This document shows, one piece after another, positions 29,345 to 39,539 of a stretch of 64,000 bases of DNA. A program made the position numbers and the translations under genes. Every line of letters starts with the position of its first letter. The first letter of the stretch is position 1. Below the pieces are notes generated by a model. It worked only from the letters and a program-made list of their open reading frames with translations. It had not been told where the DNA came from and made no database searches. This DNA comes from Pseudoalteromonas rhizosphaerae (lineage in GTDB: Bacteria > Pseudomonadota > Gammaproteobacteria > Enterobacterales > Alteromonadaceae): contig NZ_CABVLM010000006.1 in the NCBI RefSeq assembly GCF_902498845.1, positions 186,001 to 250,000 on the forward strand. The letters run 5' to 3'.

Positions 29345-31945
29345 TTAAGTACGCTCAGTTAACCAAGCGGTTACGCTATCAAGTGCTGCAGTTAAGTTTT
29401 GCGGCTCAGAGCCACCAGCTTGCGCCATATCAGGACGACCGCCGCCTTTACCACCAACTTGTGATGCCATGTGATTTACCAGCTCACCGGCTTTCACTTT
29501 GCCAGTTAAGTCTTTAGTCACACCAGCAATTAAGCTTACTTTGTCGCCATCAGCTACACCAAGTGCAATAACACCTGAGCCAATCTTGTTTTTAAGGTCA
29601 TCAACCATGCCACGTAAGGCTTTTGATTCAGTGCCTTCAACGTTTGCCACAAGTAATTTAACACCGTTAATTTCAACAATTGAATCAATTAATGATGCAC
29701 CCGCAGCACTGGCTAGCTTGTCGCTTAGCTGTGCTATTTGTTTTTCAAGCCCTTTTGACTTTTCAAGCAAGGCTGTTACTTTTTCAAGTACTGATGCGCT
29801 GTCGCCTTTAACAAGAGCCGCTACGTCGTTTAGGTGTTGCTCTTGCTCACTTACATAAGCAATTGCATCAGCCCCTGTTACCGCTTCAATACGACGCACA
29901 CCGGCAGCAATACCGCTCTCAGAAACTATTTTGAATAAACCGATATCACCAGCACGATTTACGTGAGTACCACCACACAGTTCTATAGAGTAATCACCAA
30001 TCGTCACTACGCGAACTTCATCATCGTACTTCTCACCAAATAACGCCATTGCGCCTTTTTCTTTGGCGGCATCGATTGCCATCAGCTCAGTATTTAGTGC
30101 AAAGTTACGACGGATCTCGTCATTCACAACTCGCTCAATTTCACGTAGTTCAGCTTTCGTGACTGCTTCAAAATGCGAGAAGTCAAAACGTAAACGTTCA
30201 GGGTCTACGAGTGAACCTTTTTGCGACACATGATCGCCCAATAACTGACGTAGTGCTTCGTGTAAAATATGCGTCGCTGTATGATTCTTTTTAACACGAT
30301 CACGGCGCTTATCATCAATGTTAGCGTCAACTTTATCATTCACACCAATACGCCCCATCACTGTTCCGTGATGCGCGAATGCATTACCAAGTTTAGTAGT
30401 ATTAGTTACTGTAAACTCACCGCCAGCTACCGTTAATGTGCCGGTGTCGCCAACTTGGCCACCAGATTCAGCGTAAAACGGTGTGCGATCTAGTACCACA
30501 ATGCCTTGTTGGCCATCTTCAAGTACTGATACAGCTTCACCTTGCGCGAACATTTCAATCACAGTGCCACTATAGTGCGTTGCGTCATAGCCTTTAAAGT
30601 CAGTGTGTTTGTCAGACTTTAATTGCTGGTTATAGTCAGCACCAAATTTACCAGCTTGTTGTGCAGTTTTACGCTGTACAGCCATGCACTCTTGGAAGCC
30701 TTGCTCATCAATCGTCATAAAGCGCTCACGCGCTACATCTGCGGTTAAATCGGCAGGGAAACCATAGGTGTCATATAATTTGAATACCAATTCACCTGGG
30801 ATCACATCGCCAGTTAAATCAGTCAGGCTTTCTTCTAAAATAGCTAAACCACGCTCAAGAGTTTTGCCAAACTGCTCTTCTTCAATGCGCAGTACTTTTT
30901 CGATGATTTCTTGCTGTTTTGCAAGCTCTGGATACGCTTGACCCATTTGTTCGATTAGCGCAGCAACTAACTTATAGAAAAACGAACCTTGTGCGCCAAG
31001 CTTGTTACCATGGCGAACTGCACGACGAATGATACGGCGCAGTACATAACCACGGCCTTCGTTTGATGGCATAACACCATCAGAAATTAAAAACGCACAT
31101 GAACGAATATGATCCGCCACTACGCGCAGTGATTTATCATCCATATCTTGTGCATTGGTAACTTCTGCAGCAGCTTTAATTAAGCCTTGGAATAAATCGA
31201 TTTCGTAGTTTGAATGCACGCCTTGTAAAATTGCAGCAATGCGCTCAAGACCCATACCTGTATCAACAGACTGCTTAGGAAGCGGCTCCATCGTACCGTC
31301 ACTTTGACGGTTATACTGCATAAATACCAGATTCCAAATTTCAATGAAACGGTCGCCATCTTCTTCAGGTGAGCCAGGAGGTCCGCCCCAAATCTGTTCG
31401 CCATGATCATAAAAAATTTCAGAACATGGACCACACGGGCCAGTATCACCCATTGACCAGAAGTTATCTGAAGTAGCAATACGAATAATGCGATCTTCAG
31501 GCAAACCAATTTCGTTAGCCCAATAACCAAATGCTTCTTCATCATCATGATAGATAGTAACAAGCAGTTTTTCTTTCGGCAGTTTTACAACGTCAGTCAA
31601 AAACTCCCACGCAAACTTAATCGCGTCTTGCTTAAAGTAATCACCAAAGCTGAAGTTACCTAACATTTCGAAAAATGTATGGTGGCGTGCTGTGTAGCCT
31701 ACATTTTCTAAATCGTTATGCTTACCACCGGCACGCACACAACGTTGTGAGCTAGTTGCGCGGTTATAAGGGCGGCTTTCGGCGCCTAAAAATACATCTT
31801 TAAATTGCACCATGCCGGCGTTATTAAATAATAACGTCGCATCGTTACCCGGAATAAGCGAGCTTGATGGAACAATTTGGTGTTGTTTAGAGGCAAAAAA
31901 ATCTAAAAACTGTTGCCTGATCTGTGCGGTAGTCATGTGCTGCAT
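29345..31945 (-). CDS. alaS: Alanyl-tRNA synthetase
   Basis: 866 residues, full length. Class II core motifs are visible in [20 protein letters not shown] and [20 protein letters not shown], and the editing domain has [12 protein letters not shown] with the later CGGTH metal site ([15 protein letters not shown]). The C-terminal C-Ala segment ends with [15 protein letters not shown]. It charges tRNA-Ala and removes mischarged Ser/Gly. recX lies 19 bases upstream in the same direction. Confidence 0.98.
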   Translation of the reverse strand: MQHMTTAQIRQQFLDFFASKQHQIVPSSSLIPGNDATLLFNNAGMVQFKDVFLGAESRPYNRATSSQRCVRAGGKHNDLENVGYTARHHTFFEMLGNFSFGDYFKQDAIKFAWEFLTDVVKLPKEKLLVTIYHDDEEAFGYWANEIGLPEDRIIRIATSDNFWSMGDTGPCGPCSEIFYDHGEQIWGGPPGSPEEDGDRFIEIWNLVFMQYNRQSDGTMEPLPKQSVDTGMGLERIAAILQGVHSNYEIDLFQGLIKAAAEVTNAQDMDDKSLRVVADHIRSCAFLISDGVMPSNEGRGYVLRRIIRRAVRHGNKLGAQGSFFYKLVAALIEQMGQAYPELAKQQEIIEKVLRIEEEQFGKTLERGLAILEESLTDLTGDVIPGELVFKLYDTYGFPADLTADVARERFMTIDEQGFQECMAVQRKTAQQAGKFGADYNQQLKSDKHTDFKGYDATHYSGTVIEMFAQGEAVSVLEDGQQGIVVLDRTPFYAESGGQVGDTGTLTVAGGEFTVTNTTKLGNAFAHHGTVMGRIGVNDKVDANIDDKRRDRVKKNHTATHILHEALRQLLGDHVSQKGSLVDPERLRFDFSHFEAVTKAELREIERVVNDEIRRNFALNTELMAIDAAKEKGAMALFGEKYDDEVRVVTIGDYSIELCGGTHVNRAGDIGLFKIVSESGIAAGVRRIEAVTGADAIAYVSEQEQHLNDVAALVKGDSASVLEKVTALLEKSKGLEKQIAQLSDKLASAAGASLIDSIVEINGVKLLVANVEGTESKALRGMVDDLKNKIGSGVIALGVADGDKVSLIAGVTKDLTGKVKAGELVNHMASQVGGKGGGRPDMAQAGGSEPQNLTAALDSVTAWLTERT

Positions 31946-31964
31946 GTGAACGTCTCACCCATTT

Positions 31965-32429
31965 TTACTGTGCTTGCATTGCAAAATCTATTTGTTCGTA
32001 ACTGAACCCTCGATACATTAAGTAGCGCACGCGCTTAGCTTTTTCTTTGTGATCGAAGTCGTCCTGTGAATTTGAATACTTCTTTAAATACGCATCCTGC
32101 GCTAACCCAAACCAATCAATTTCGAATGATTCAATCACACTTTCTAACAGTGCTCGGTTAATCCTTTTGCCCATGGCTTCGCTTTGAATACGTTTTAAGC
32201 CATGTTTTTTAGCAATGTGGCGACGTACAAAACCTTCAACATAACGCTGCTCATTTATAAAATTGTGCTCTTCACACCAATCTAATAAAGCTTCGATAAA
32301 TTCAGGCGTAGCCTCTTTTTGCTGTAATTTTTGGGTTAACTCTCGACGCGAATATTCTTGGCGCCCGAGTAACCAAAGTACATAATTTTTTAACTTCTTT
32401 TGTAATGCTTCATCCATTTCTTCAGCCAT
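31965..32429 (-). CDS. recX: Regulatory protein RecX
   Basis: 154 residues. The RecX three-helix repeats are present: LLGRQEYSRRELTQKLQQK, WCEEHNFINEQRYVEGFVRR and a C-terminal VRYLMYRGFSYEQIDFAM. It inhibits RecA filament growth. recA, its usual partner directly upstream, is not there. Instead the start codon overlaps the stop of a membrane-protein gene by one base (TAATG), suggesting coupled translation. Confidence 0.9.
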   Translation of the reverse strand: MAEEMDEALQKKLKNYVLWLLGRQEYSRRELTQKLQQKEATPEFIEALLDWCEEHNFINEQRYVEGFVRRHIAKKHGLKRIQSEAMGKRINRALLESVIESFEIDWFGLAQDAYLKKYSNSQDDFDHKEKAKRVRYLMYRGFSYEQIDFAMQAQ

Positions 32430-33217
32430 TATGCGTCAAAACGACCGCTTTGATCATTATGCTGCGGCGCAACAGGCTCTGCCTCTGCAGGCGGTACGAT
32501 CGGCATAAAAATAGCTTGATAAGAAACAAAAAAGCTAATGTAGCAAATTGGCATTAAAACCAACAGCGGCAAGAATGATAAAAACATTGAAAGCATCATC
32601 AAGCCTGCAGTAATTGCCCCATATACACTCAATGGTGCCATGTTGTGGTAAAACACCATAAGTGAGCTTTTTAGCACCTCAAAAATACGTTTTTGTTGAT
32701 TAAAATAAACCAACGGCACTGCATAAGAAAAAGCCGTTAAATACACCGATAACGCAATTAAAAACAGCGCCAAATTTGCCATCGAGATGCTATCAATTAC
32801 TTGCTGCAAGGCAATGTTAGGATCGACATTCGGATTACTCATAATCTCAACAGCTTCAGCAAATAAGCCAGCAGCTAACAAGGCCATTAGCACACCTGCC
32901 GCCATTTGATAAAGCGCTAAACGAAGCAGCCCCATGCGATTACCCTTGGCGGTAAACGGCTTTAGGATATCGGCCAACATAATTTTGCCGCCTTGCTGTT
33001 TGGTGATCACCGCTTGATAAAACCCCGCAGTTAAAAATGGCGTGGCAATGGCTGCTATAATTTGTAAAAAAGGTAAAAATAGCGATAGTAAACCAATAAT
33101 ACCTATAAATAAGTGCATAAAAATAAAGGTAAAAGGCTGAGTTTTAAAAATAAGCCAGCCTGCTTTAAACCATTTCAGCCCTGCATCGGCCTTAAATACT
33201 CGTAATTCAATTGACAT
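32429..33217 (-). CDS. YciC/BPSS1780-like inner-membrane protein
   Basis: 262 residues with about six hydrophobic segments (from residue 25 to 235) and a short charged tail. The N-terminal DAGLKWFKAGWLIFKTQPF and later FMPIVPPAEAEPVAP match the BPSS1780-type membrane proteins (DUF2189/YciC-like), which have no firm function. It is translationally coupled to recX. The gap to ribA contains a hairpin terminator. Confidence 0.7.
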   Translation of the reverse strand: MSIELRVFKADAGLKWFKAGWLIFKTQPFTFIFMHLFIGIIGLLSLFLPFLQIIAAIATPFLTAGFYQAVITKQQGGKIMLADILKPFTAKGNRMGLLRLALYQMAAGVLMALLAAGLFAEAVEIMSNPNVDPNIALQQVIDSISMANLALFLIALSVYLTAFSYAVPLVYFNQQKRIFEVLKSSLMVFYHNMAPLSVYGAITAGLMMLSMFLSFLPLLVLMPICYISFFVSYQAIFMPIVPPAEAEPVAPQHNDQSGRFDA

Positions 33218-33243
33218 ACTTGCTCTTAAATTAACAACAAAAC

Positions 33244-33264
33244 ACGCCGAGTATAACTCGGCGT
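33244..33264 (-). terminator. Terminator after ribA
   Basis: A perfect 8-bp stem ACGCCGAG/CTCGGCGT with loop TATAA. On the minus strand it is followed by GTTTTGTTG. It lies between the ribA stop and the next minus-strand gene. Confidence 0.65.
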
Positions 33265-33295
33265 TGGATGGGATTACATAGACGACAGCTTAAAA

Positions 33296-33919
33296 TTACG
33301 GTTTTTTAATCTTCTTTATATCTAACATATGCGCACCATGCTTAATTTTCGTCTCTAGGTATGCTTTATTGCCCGCTAAACCAGCTTTAATGTGTGCATG
33401 CGTGCCAACCACTGATTCAACTTCAATACCTGCATCTTTCAAGGCATTAAGCTTTTTAGGATTATTGGTCATCAGCTTTACGTGAGCCAACCCCATCGCT
33501 TCTAGCATTAATACCGCGTCAGAAAAGTCACGTAAGTCATCAGCAAAGCCCAAATGATTATTTGCTTCATAGGTATTCATACCTTGTGATTGCAATACAT
33601 AGGCGTCAATTTTATTGTATAAACCAATACCACGCCCTTCTTGGCGTAAATAAAGTAAAATACCACCTTGTTGATGCATCATTTCAATACATTCGTTGAG
33701 TTGTTCACCACAATCACACCGTGATGAATGAAATACATCACCGGTTAAACATTCAGAATGCATACGAATAAGCGGCACAGACTGCTCGCTATCAGCACGA
33801 TTAAACACCAAAGCAACATGCTCTTGGCCATCTTTTAAATCGCTAAATGACACGATTTCTGCGGGTATATCACTGTTTTTGCCAACATTTAGTTGGACTC
33901 TAGCTCTTACTTGCGCCAC
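33296..33919 (-). CDS. ribA: GTP cyclohydrolase II
   Basis: 207 residues, the stand-alone RibA form. It opens GTP to start riboflavin synthesis. The zinc cysteines are in [18 protein letters not shown], with the catalytic Tyr/Arg in [11 protein letters not shown] and the later MTNNPKKL. Single gene, with its own terminator. Confidence 0.95.
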   Translation of the reverse strand: MAQVRARVQLNVGKNSDIPAEIVSFSDLKDGQEHVALVFNRADSEQSVPLIRMHSECLTGDVFHSSRCDCGEQLNECIEMMHQQGGILLYLRQEGRGIGLYNKIDAYVLQSQGMNTYEANNHLGFADDLRDFSDAVLMLEAMGLAHVKLMTNNPKKLNALKDAGIEVESVVGTHAHIKAGLAGNKAYLETKIKHGAHMLDIKKIKKP

Positions 33920-34174
33920 GACAAATCCAAAATTAAAAAGTAATGCGATAATGCAAACGTGATAATATCACAAAAATAAACTGCATTGAAAATAATACAA
34001 CACCGCAATGAGTAATAACTATATTGAGGCAGTTACTCGCAATTCAAGCATTGCCCTGCGCTAAATCGACAATTCCACCCCACCAAAAACAAAATTCTTA
34101 CCCGATACTCTAAATCAATGACATGGTTGTACCTATTTGGTATAATTTAATTAAACATAATAATAAGTAACATT

Positions 34175-35257
34175 ATGAAAGCCTCCTCTTTACTACTTTG
34201 TCTTGCCATCGCCTATTCTGGTTATAGTCACGCCGATGAATCTATACATAGTCAATTTAAAATAGTTTACCAGCAATACCTTGATGCACAGCAACAAGGC
34301 AAAGGCGCAGAAGATAAAGCTGAACAAGCCTATTTGCTAGGTAAGCAAATCTATGGAGATAAATCAGATAACACTGCAAATTTAGCCATAAACTATGCTA
34401 ATGAGCTTCATCAATACCCTGCAGAAAACAAACAAAAACGTTTTACCTTGTTTGAGCAGGCTTACACTATTTTAGCGGCTAATCATCCAGCAAGTAGCAT
34501 TGAACTCATCGATGCATTGCTTGGTATGGCAACCAATACTGATTCGGTAAATAGAGCCGACGCCCTATACAAACAAGTTATTGAAATCGCTGCAGTCCAA
34601 AAAGTCCCAAAATTAGTAGCAGATATGAAACTGGCTGCTGCACAAGGATTAGCGTATGGCTTTCAAGGGAAGAAATACAACCAAGCCAAACGTTACCTAC
34701 TTGAGGCAGACGAGTTTTACAGCCAAAACTTACCTGAGAACTCAGTAGAGCGGATCAAAGCTGACTTTTTAGTTGCCGCTTTTGCCGAAGGTAAAAGACA
34801 ATATTCTAAAGCGATTGAGCGTTTAAATCGAGTTGTAAGTGTATTTGATAATGCACTTAGCTTCGATCATGAAACAGAGCTTAGTGCTCACTCTAAATTA
34901 GTTCACCTTTATGAAAAAACAGGTAAAAGTGACGAAGCGACCAAACATTGTTTAGCTATAGCTAAAATGGTGCCGTGGCAAGAAAACCAGCAACAAACCC
35001 CACTTTATCGTCAAGAACCTAACTACCCAGATAGTAAAGCAAGGTTTAGGCAAGATGGTTCAGTGCAAATGGAATTTGACGTTAACACCGCTGGCTTTGT
35101 AAAAAATATCACTATCATTAAATCTGAAGGTGGTGAAGCATTTGAACAAGAAGCCATTAAAGCAATGGAAAAGTGGCGTTATGCCCCTAAGTTTGAAGAT
35201 GGAAAAGCAGTGGTTGCAAAAGCTCAAGTGCAGCTAGACTTTAAAATTGGCAGGTAA
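34175..35257 (+). CDS. TonB-family protein with helical-repeat domain
   Basis: 360 residues. A signal peptide (MKASSLLLCLAIAYSGYSHA) is followed by about 230 residues of helical TPR-like pairs (KRYLLEADEFYSQNLP, FAEGKRQYSKAIERLNRV, LVHLYEKTGKSDEATKH). The last 90 residues are a TonB C-terminal domain (VQMEFDVNTAGFVKNITIIK, EAFEQEAIKAMEKWRYAPKF). No membrane anchor is seen beyond the signal peptide, so it may not be a classical energy-coupling TonB. Single plus-strand gene with a terminator. Confidence 0.8.
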   Translation: MKASSLLLCLAIAYSGYSHADESIHSQFKIVYQQYLDAQQQGKGAEDKAEQAYLLGKQIYGDKSDNTANLAINYANELHQYPAENKQKRFTLFEQAYTILAANHPASSIELIDALLGMATNTDSVNRADALYKQVIEIAAVQKVPKLVADMKLAAAQGLAYGFQGKKYNQAKRYLLEADEFYSQNLPENSVERIKADFLVAAFAEGKRQYSKAIERLNRVVSVFDNALSFDHETELSAHSKLVHLYEKTGKSDEATKHCLAIAKMVPWQENQQQTPLYRQEPNYPDSKARFRQDGSVQMEFDVNTAGFVKNITIIKSEGGEAFEQEAIKAMEKWRYAPKFEDGKAVVAKAQVQLDFKIGR

Positions 35258-35314
35258 ATACACGTAATTACTAATAACATCAGTGTTTGTAATACTGTTT
35301 ATAAACACGTTTTA

Positions 35315-35339
35315 AGCCCAGCATGACTGGGCTATTTTT
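35315..35339 (+). terminator. Intrinsic terminator after the TPR-TonB gene
   Basis: AGCCCAG/CTGGGCT with loop CATGA, then ATTTTTG. It overlaps the last codons of the convergent phosphatase gene. Confidence 0.8.
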
Positions 35340-35784
35340 GTAAGGTATCGAGTATTTTGTCACTGGCATCCTCGATTAAATCAAGTACCTGTTCAAAACC
35401 ATTTTCGCCACCATAATAAGGGTCGGGGATCTCATCAACGCAGGTTCCATAAGCTAAAAATAACGACAGCTTATACTGCAAATGCGCCGGACAAAGTGCT
35501 GTTAGATCAGCTAAATTGGCTTTATCTGCAGCGAGGATCAAATCAAAGTACTCAAAGTCATGAGCGTTAACTTGTCGTGAACGTATCCCCTCAAAGCTAT
35601 AGCCACGTTTAAGTGCCGCCGCTTGCGAGCGTTTATCTGGAGGATTACCAATGTGGTAGCCTGCGGTACCTGCTGAGTCAATTTCAAACTGTGATCCACG
35701 CTGTAATGCTTTAGCCTTTAACACCGCCTCCGCAGTCGGTGAGCGGCAAATATTACCTAAACAAACGATCAGTATTTTTTTCAT
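35332..35784 (-). CDS. Low-molecular-weight protein-tyrosine phosphatase
   Basis: 150 residues. The P-loop C-x5-R-S is CLGNICRS at residues 8-15, and the general acid lies in DEIPDPYYGG near residue 118. Such enzymes dephosphorylate tyrosine kinases of polysaccharide export or other targets. No polysaccharide cluster is adjacent, so the substrate is open. It ends within the terminator of the convergent gene. Confidence 0.9.
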   Translation of the reverse strand: MKKILIVCLGNICRSPTAEAVLKAKALQRGSQFEIDSAGTAGYHIGNPPDKRSQAAALKRGYSFEGIRSRQVNAHDFEYFDLILAADKANLADLTALCPAHLQYKLSLFLAYGTCVDEIPDPYYGGENGFEQVLDLIEDASDKILDTLQK

Positions 35785-35856
35785 GTTTATATTTCATCCA
35801 CTAGCATCAATATGCATTCATAAGATACCAATAAAATTAAAACCTGCATACCTAGG

Positions 35857-36072
35857 TTACTTCCAACCTTGTAACCAGCGCTGTTGATCTTTTAAATCAT
35901 GCCAATTTATTTCCATCGAACGCTTTGACATCACCGCTTCAATAACACAGCTGATAACAACGCCCTCTTCGTCAAACTCCATATCGGTAATCATAAAATG
36001 CTTTTCTTTATTGACGGGGGAAACTGCCGTCCATTTACTGTTTAATAGTTTTCTGTGGTTAATTTTATTCAT
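35857..36072 (-). CDS. TIGR02450-family small Trp-rich protein
   Basis: 71 residues from ATG 36072, chosen because AGGAA lies about six bases upstream and family members begin MNKI.HRKLL.SKWTAV. The family pattern SKWTAVSPVNKEKHFMIT and the closing NWHDLKDQQRWLQGWK are clear. Function is unknown. It is isolated between the phosphatase and a gene-free stretch. Confidence 0.8.
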   Translation of the reverse strand: MNKINHRKLLNSKWTAVSPVNKEKHFMITDMEFDEEGVVISCVIEAVMSKRSMEINWHDLKDQQRWLQGWK

Positions 36073-36378
36073 ATGATTCCTATCTAACATCATTACGCAT
36101 TGATCATCGTGATACGTAAACACCACCCACTGCGTTTACATTTAACTGAATGAAATGTGATTTTACAGCTAACTAATCACAGCTGCATAGAGGTATAAGT
36201 CTGGCTCGACCATCAAGTGGGTTGTCTATTTTCAGGTAGTATTTACCAAGCAGGATTGGAATTTACGGTGCTAGTAAGAGGAATTAAATAACCAGTTACA
36301 TCAGATGACTCACTATGTATTACAAGGTAGAGGTAGGCTTTAATTTATCACTAAAGCCTACATAAGCTAATGCAATTA
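36073..36378. other. Gap with no recognised feature
   Basis: About 300 bases between two minus-strand genes. I see no gene, strong hairpin or repeat; it should include the promoter of the TIGR02450 gene. Confidence 0.4.
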
Positions 36379-36897
36379 TTAAAATTCGTAACTAATACTC
36401 ACGCCACCATCAGCGCGTTTTTCATTACTGTTGCTGCCTTCACCGTAGCCTAATTCAAAACGAACGCGCCAACCGCCTTCATTTAAACCACTAAAAAGGT
36501 AACTATAACTCACGCCTACACCGTTGGTCGTTTCTGTATCAAACATACCTGATAGTGCACAGCCAAAAATATTACCAAATGCCTCACCAATGTCTTTATC
36601 ATCAGTATCCGAACACTCACGACCATCATCTTGTGCACCAATGGCGCCAACAACTAAGCCTAAAGCATGCTTTTTATCGCTCGTTAGCGCATGTTCAAAC
36701 CCGACAGAAAAACCATCATCTAAGCCTATTTTATAGTTAGCATACCAGCGCTGTGTACCTTGTGCTGCTGATAATGATACCTCTGGTATAACAAAGTAAG
36801 GGTAGCCGCCACCGATTGAAAAATTAACATCGTTTGCATTAGATGAAAAAGTACAAATCGTTAGCAAAGCACCTAGGCAAAGCTTGTTTAATGTCAT
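36379..36897 (-). CDS. Small outer-membrane beta-barrel-like protein (unknown)
   Basis: 172 residues with a signal peptide cleaved after SSNA. The mature part is made of alternating strands with Gly and aromatic residues (WYANYKIGLDDGFSVGFEHA, GVGVSYSYLFSG, WRVRFELGYGEG) and ends in Phe (SISYEF), a typical barrel insertion signal. Two cysteines (ECSD, FGCAL) may form a loop disulfide. Family not recognised. It has good RBS spacing (AAGGAAC upstream). Confidence 0.6.
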   Translation of the reverse strand: MTLNKLCLGALLTICTFSSNANDVNFSIGGGYPYFVIPEVSLSAAQGTQRWYANYKIGLDDGFSVGFEHALTSDKKHALGLVVGAIGAQDDGRECSDTDDKDIGEAFGNIFGCALSGMFDTETTNGVGVSYSYLFSGLNEGGWRVRFELGYGEGSNSNEKRADGGVSISYEF

Positions 36898-36966
36898 TAA
36901 AGTTCCTTTTAAGTTTTTTATTATAAAGCGAACGCTACTTTACACATTTTAGAAACAAAAAGGCAA

Positions 36967-37473
36967 CTAAAATTGCTTCAAAATAACATCATCATAATCA
37001 TCAACGTTTAACGTCACATTAAACTTAGCCGCCACACTGTCAAGCTCAGCTTGCTTGATAGCTAATTCATCCATGGTGATAGTGTTATCGTCTAGTTGCC
37101 ATAATAACCGCGAGCCCGCATAACTATAATGAATTGCTAACAATGCCTGAGGATTTCCCTCTCGCCCCGCCGCTTTTAATTTTGCCATTTTACGGGTGAT
37201 TTTATTCAATGCTTGTTTGAGATCCCACACATACACCACTTCGGTCATATAATCATGCGTGCGGTATTTATTCAGCGCCCAGCCAATTGTTAGGCTAGTA
37301 ATAACTACACCTATTAAATTCCAATGAAAATGACTGCCACTTTCATCAGGGAATAACGCGATTAGTAGTTGTGAGATTGCTAAACTGCCAATAGCCAACG
37401 CCAAGCCGCAGCCGATAATAACGCGGTTTAAATGCTTACGATAACGAGCTTTATCAATTTGAATAAGTTGCAT
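36967..37473 (-). CDS. DUF3087 membrane protein
   Basis: 168 residues. Two helices at about 18-37 and 50-66 are followed by a soluble part with KITRKMAKLKAAGREGNPQA and a Leu/Asp-rich end. The N-terminal IDKARYRKHLNRVI and YRTHDYMTEVVYVWDLKQ match DUF3087, found in marine gammaproteobacteria with no known role. Confidence 0.75.
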   Translation of the reverse strand: MQLIQIDKARYRKHLNRVIIGCGLALAIGSLAISQLLIALFPDESGSHFHWNLIGVVITSLTIGWALNKYRTHDYMTEVVYVWDLKQALNKITRKMAKLKAAGREGNPQALLAIHYSYAGSRLLWQLDDNTITMDELAIKQAELDSVAAKFNVTLNVDDYDDVILKQF

Positions 37474-37625
37474 AACTGCCTAATAAAATAAAAACCAAAA
37501 TTCACGGCCGCTATTGTAACCAATGCCCATAAGCAAACACGAAACTTTTTAAAAATATTTCACCCCTTTTTAATCTAGCGCACGTTTTAGTGATGAATAC
37601 CACTTAACTTATCGAGGATTTGCTT

Positions 37626-38264
37626 ATGCAAACAGTAGCTTTACCACACACTAATCATGCTTTAAAAACATCAACGGCCATTGTTGGTGGTGCAGCCATG
37701 ACCTTTGCGGCATTTGCATTTATGCAGTACTTAATTAGTGGCGAGCAACGCGCGCCAAGCTTTATTGATGACGGCATCAATGTAGAAATATTCCAAGCGC
37801 CAGAAGATTCTAAAGTGCAGCACAAGCAAACCTTGCCGCCGCCACCTAAAATGCAAACGCCGCCTAAAGTGCTGCCGCGTACACCGCCAAGTACTGATAC
37901 TAATATAGTAACAACCGCAATAACGCCAGATATAAGTATTGATAAAATAGGTGGCGATATAAAAGCTAACTTACAGCGACCTACCGGTGATGCGACCCCC
38001 ATAGTACGTATAAATCCTAAATACCCGCCCATTGCCGCACGAGAAGGCATTGAAGGCTGGGTACAATTAAGCTTTAATGTATCTCAAACTGGTGAAGTAA
38101 TAGATGCACAAGTAACAAACGCAGAACCAAAACGCATTTTCGACCGTGAAGCACTACGGGCAATAAAACGCTGGAAATACCGCCCAAAAGTGATTGATGG
38201 CGTAGCACAAATGCAAACGGGGCAAAGTGTACAACTTGATTTTAAGTTAGACCAAACGCAATAA
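37626..38264 (+). CDS. tonB: TonB energy transducer
   Basis: 212 residues from ATG 37626, which has GAGGA seven bases upstream; an in-frame TTG lies 6 bases earlier. One N-terminal helix (about 15-38) anchors it. A proline-rich stretch (PPPPKMQTPPKVLPRTPP) spans the periplasm. The TonB C-terminal domain runs from about 130 (INPKYPPIAAREGIEGWVQL, REALRAIKRWKYRPK). It is followed 26 bases later by an ECF sigma gene and its membrane partner. No exbBD is nearby. Confidence 0.88.
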   Translation: MQTVALPHTNHALKTSTAIVGGAAMTFAAFAFMQYLISGEQRAPSFIDDGINVEIFQAPEDSKVQHKQTLPPPPKMQTPPKVLPRTPPSTDTNIVTTAITPDISIDKIGGDIKANLQRPTGDATPIVRINPKYPPIAAREGIEGWVQLSFNVSQTGEVIDAQVTNAEPKRIFDREALRAIKRWKYRPKVIDGVAQMQTGQSVQLDFKLDQTQ

Positions 38265-38290
38265 AAGCTCATTAACGGATAAGGGTGCCT

Positions 38291-38842
38291 ATGCTTACAA
38301 GCTTAAAGTCATGGTTTATCAGTCAGCCCAGTAACGACTACTTGGCTGACTACGCAAAAAGTGGCGACAATCGCCACTTAACTAAACTCGTTACCTTGTT
38401 TGGCAACGATTTGTATCATTACTTAGTCACGCAAAGTAATGAGCAACTCGCCTTTGATATAAGCCAACAAACATGGTTAAAAGTGATGGAAAAACGCCAT
38501 TATTATCAACCGCAAGACAACCCGAAAGCCTGGTTGTTCCGCCTTGCCCGTAATGCGTTAATCGATGAGTTTCGCAAACAACAGCGTTTTGTTGAATTAG
38601 AAGACGATACTGCAATTGCAGCACCTAATACTCAGCAAAGCTTTGATTACGAAGCCTTTAACCACGCTTTAATGCAACTAAGCTTTGTACAACGCGAAGC
38701 GCTCAGCTTACAGCAAGAAGGCTTTTCGCTTGAAGACATACAACAGATCACCCAAAGCAATCATGAAACCGTAAAAACGCGGCTACGTTATGCAAAACAA
38801 AACTTAAAAACATTATTAGGAGGCTACCATGAACAAGCATAA
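38291..38842 (+). CDS. ECF-type RNA polymerase sigma factor
   Basis: 183 residues from ATG 38291 (AAGGG six bases upstream; GTG 38285 is an alternative). Region 2 reads AFDISQQTWLKVMEKRHYYQ and PKAWLFRLARNALIDEFRK. Region 4 reads LMQLSFVQREALSLQQEGFSL and SNHETVKTRLRYAKQNLKTL. Its stop overlaps the next gene by 14 bases, the usual sign of a sigma/anti-sigma pair. The regulon is unknown; the tonB gene upstream may be part of it. Confidence 0.88.
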   Translation: MLTSLKSWFISQPSNDYLADYAKSGDNRHLTKLVTLFGNDLYHYLVTQSNEQLAFDISQQTWLKVMEKRHYYQPQDNPKAWLFRLARNALIDEFRKQQRFVELEDDTAIAAPNTQQSFDYEAFNHALMQLSFVQREALSLQQEGFSLEDIQQITQSNHETVKTRLRYAKQNLKTLLGGYHEQA

Positions 38843-39443
38843 CGAACAGTTTGAGCAGCAACTTAACCAGCATTTTAGTGAGCGTAAAAAACGCCACACA
38901 CTGACGCCAGAACAACAGGCATTGTTTACGCAAATGCCGAATCAAAAAGCTAATAAAAAGCCGACTCGATTTTTATTACCCCTGCAAATGACCGGCCTCG
39001 CCTGTGCTCTGGTAGTACTGGGCTTTACCATTTTTAACAACACAGAACAACAACACACACTTAACAACGCCTTTGCCGTACAGCAAAGCAGTTACCACTT
39101 TATAGAAATACACCAAGTAGATAATGCGGGCAGTTATTCAAGTGAAATCACTAGCCAAAAACAACAACTGGACGACAAACTCGCCGCAGACCTACGCCTG
39201 CACCAACAGCGCTATATTGAATACGGGCAATTAGTCAAAGTAGATAACGACTGGTACATCGCCAGCTGCCACAGCGAAGTGCTCATTCAAATAAAAGACT
39301 CGTTATTAAATAACTTAAAAACCAAACACGCCGTAGCGAGTGATATTGTAAAAGGCGACATGCTCGCCATGGCACACAACAGCCAAGGCCAGATTATCGC
39401 ACTCAAACATGCGGGAGATGGGGTAAAGGTTTGTAGAGGGTAG
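38829..39443 (+). CDS. Probable membrane anti-sigma factor
   Basis: 204 residues. An N-terminal cytoplasmic segment (about 1-50, EQFEQQLNQHFSERKKRHTL) precedes one membrane helix (about 52-70) and a periplasmic part with two cysteines (ASCHSE and a C-terminal KVCRG). The 14-base overlap with the sigma gene and this topology suggest an anti-sigma protein. No zinc-binding HxxxCxxC motif is present, so it is not a ZAS-type factor. Family not recognised. Confidence 0.6.
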   Translation: MNKHNEQFEQQLNQHFSERKKRHTLTPEQQALFTQMPNQKANKKPTRFLLPLQMTGLACALVVLGFTIFNNTEQQHTLNNAFAVQQSSYHFIEIHQVDNAGSYSSEITSQKQQLDDKLAADLRLHQQRYIEYGQLVKVDNDWYIASCHSEVLIQIKDSLLNNLKTKHAVASDIVKGDMLAMAHNSQGQIIALKHAGDGVKVCRG

Positions 39444-39539
39444 GGTTAAGAAGATTTAATGAAAAAGAGAGAAAAACCAAACACACAAAAATCTCCCTTA
39501 AAAGCAACCGCATAGGTTTAATTAAAAGAAATGTATTGG

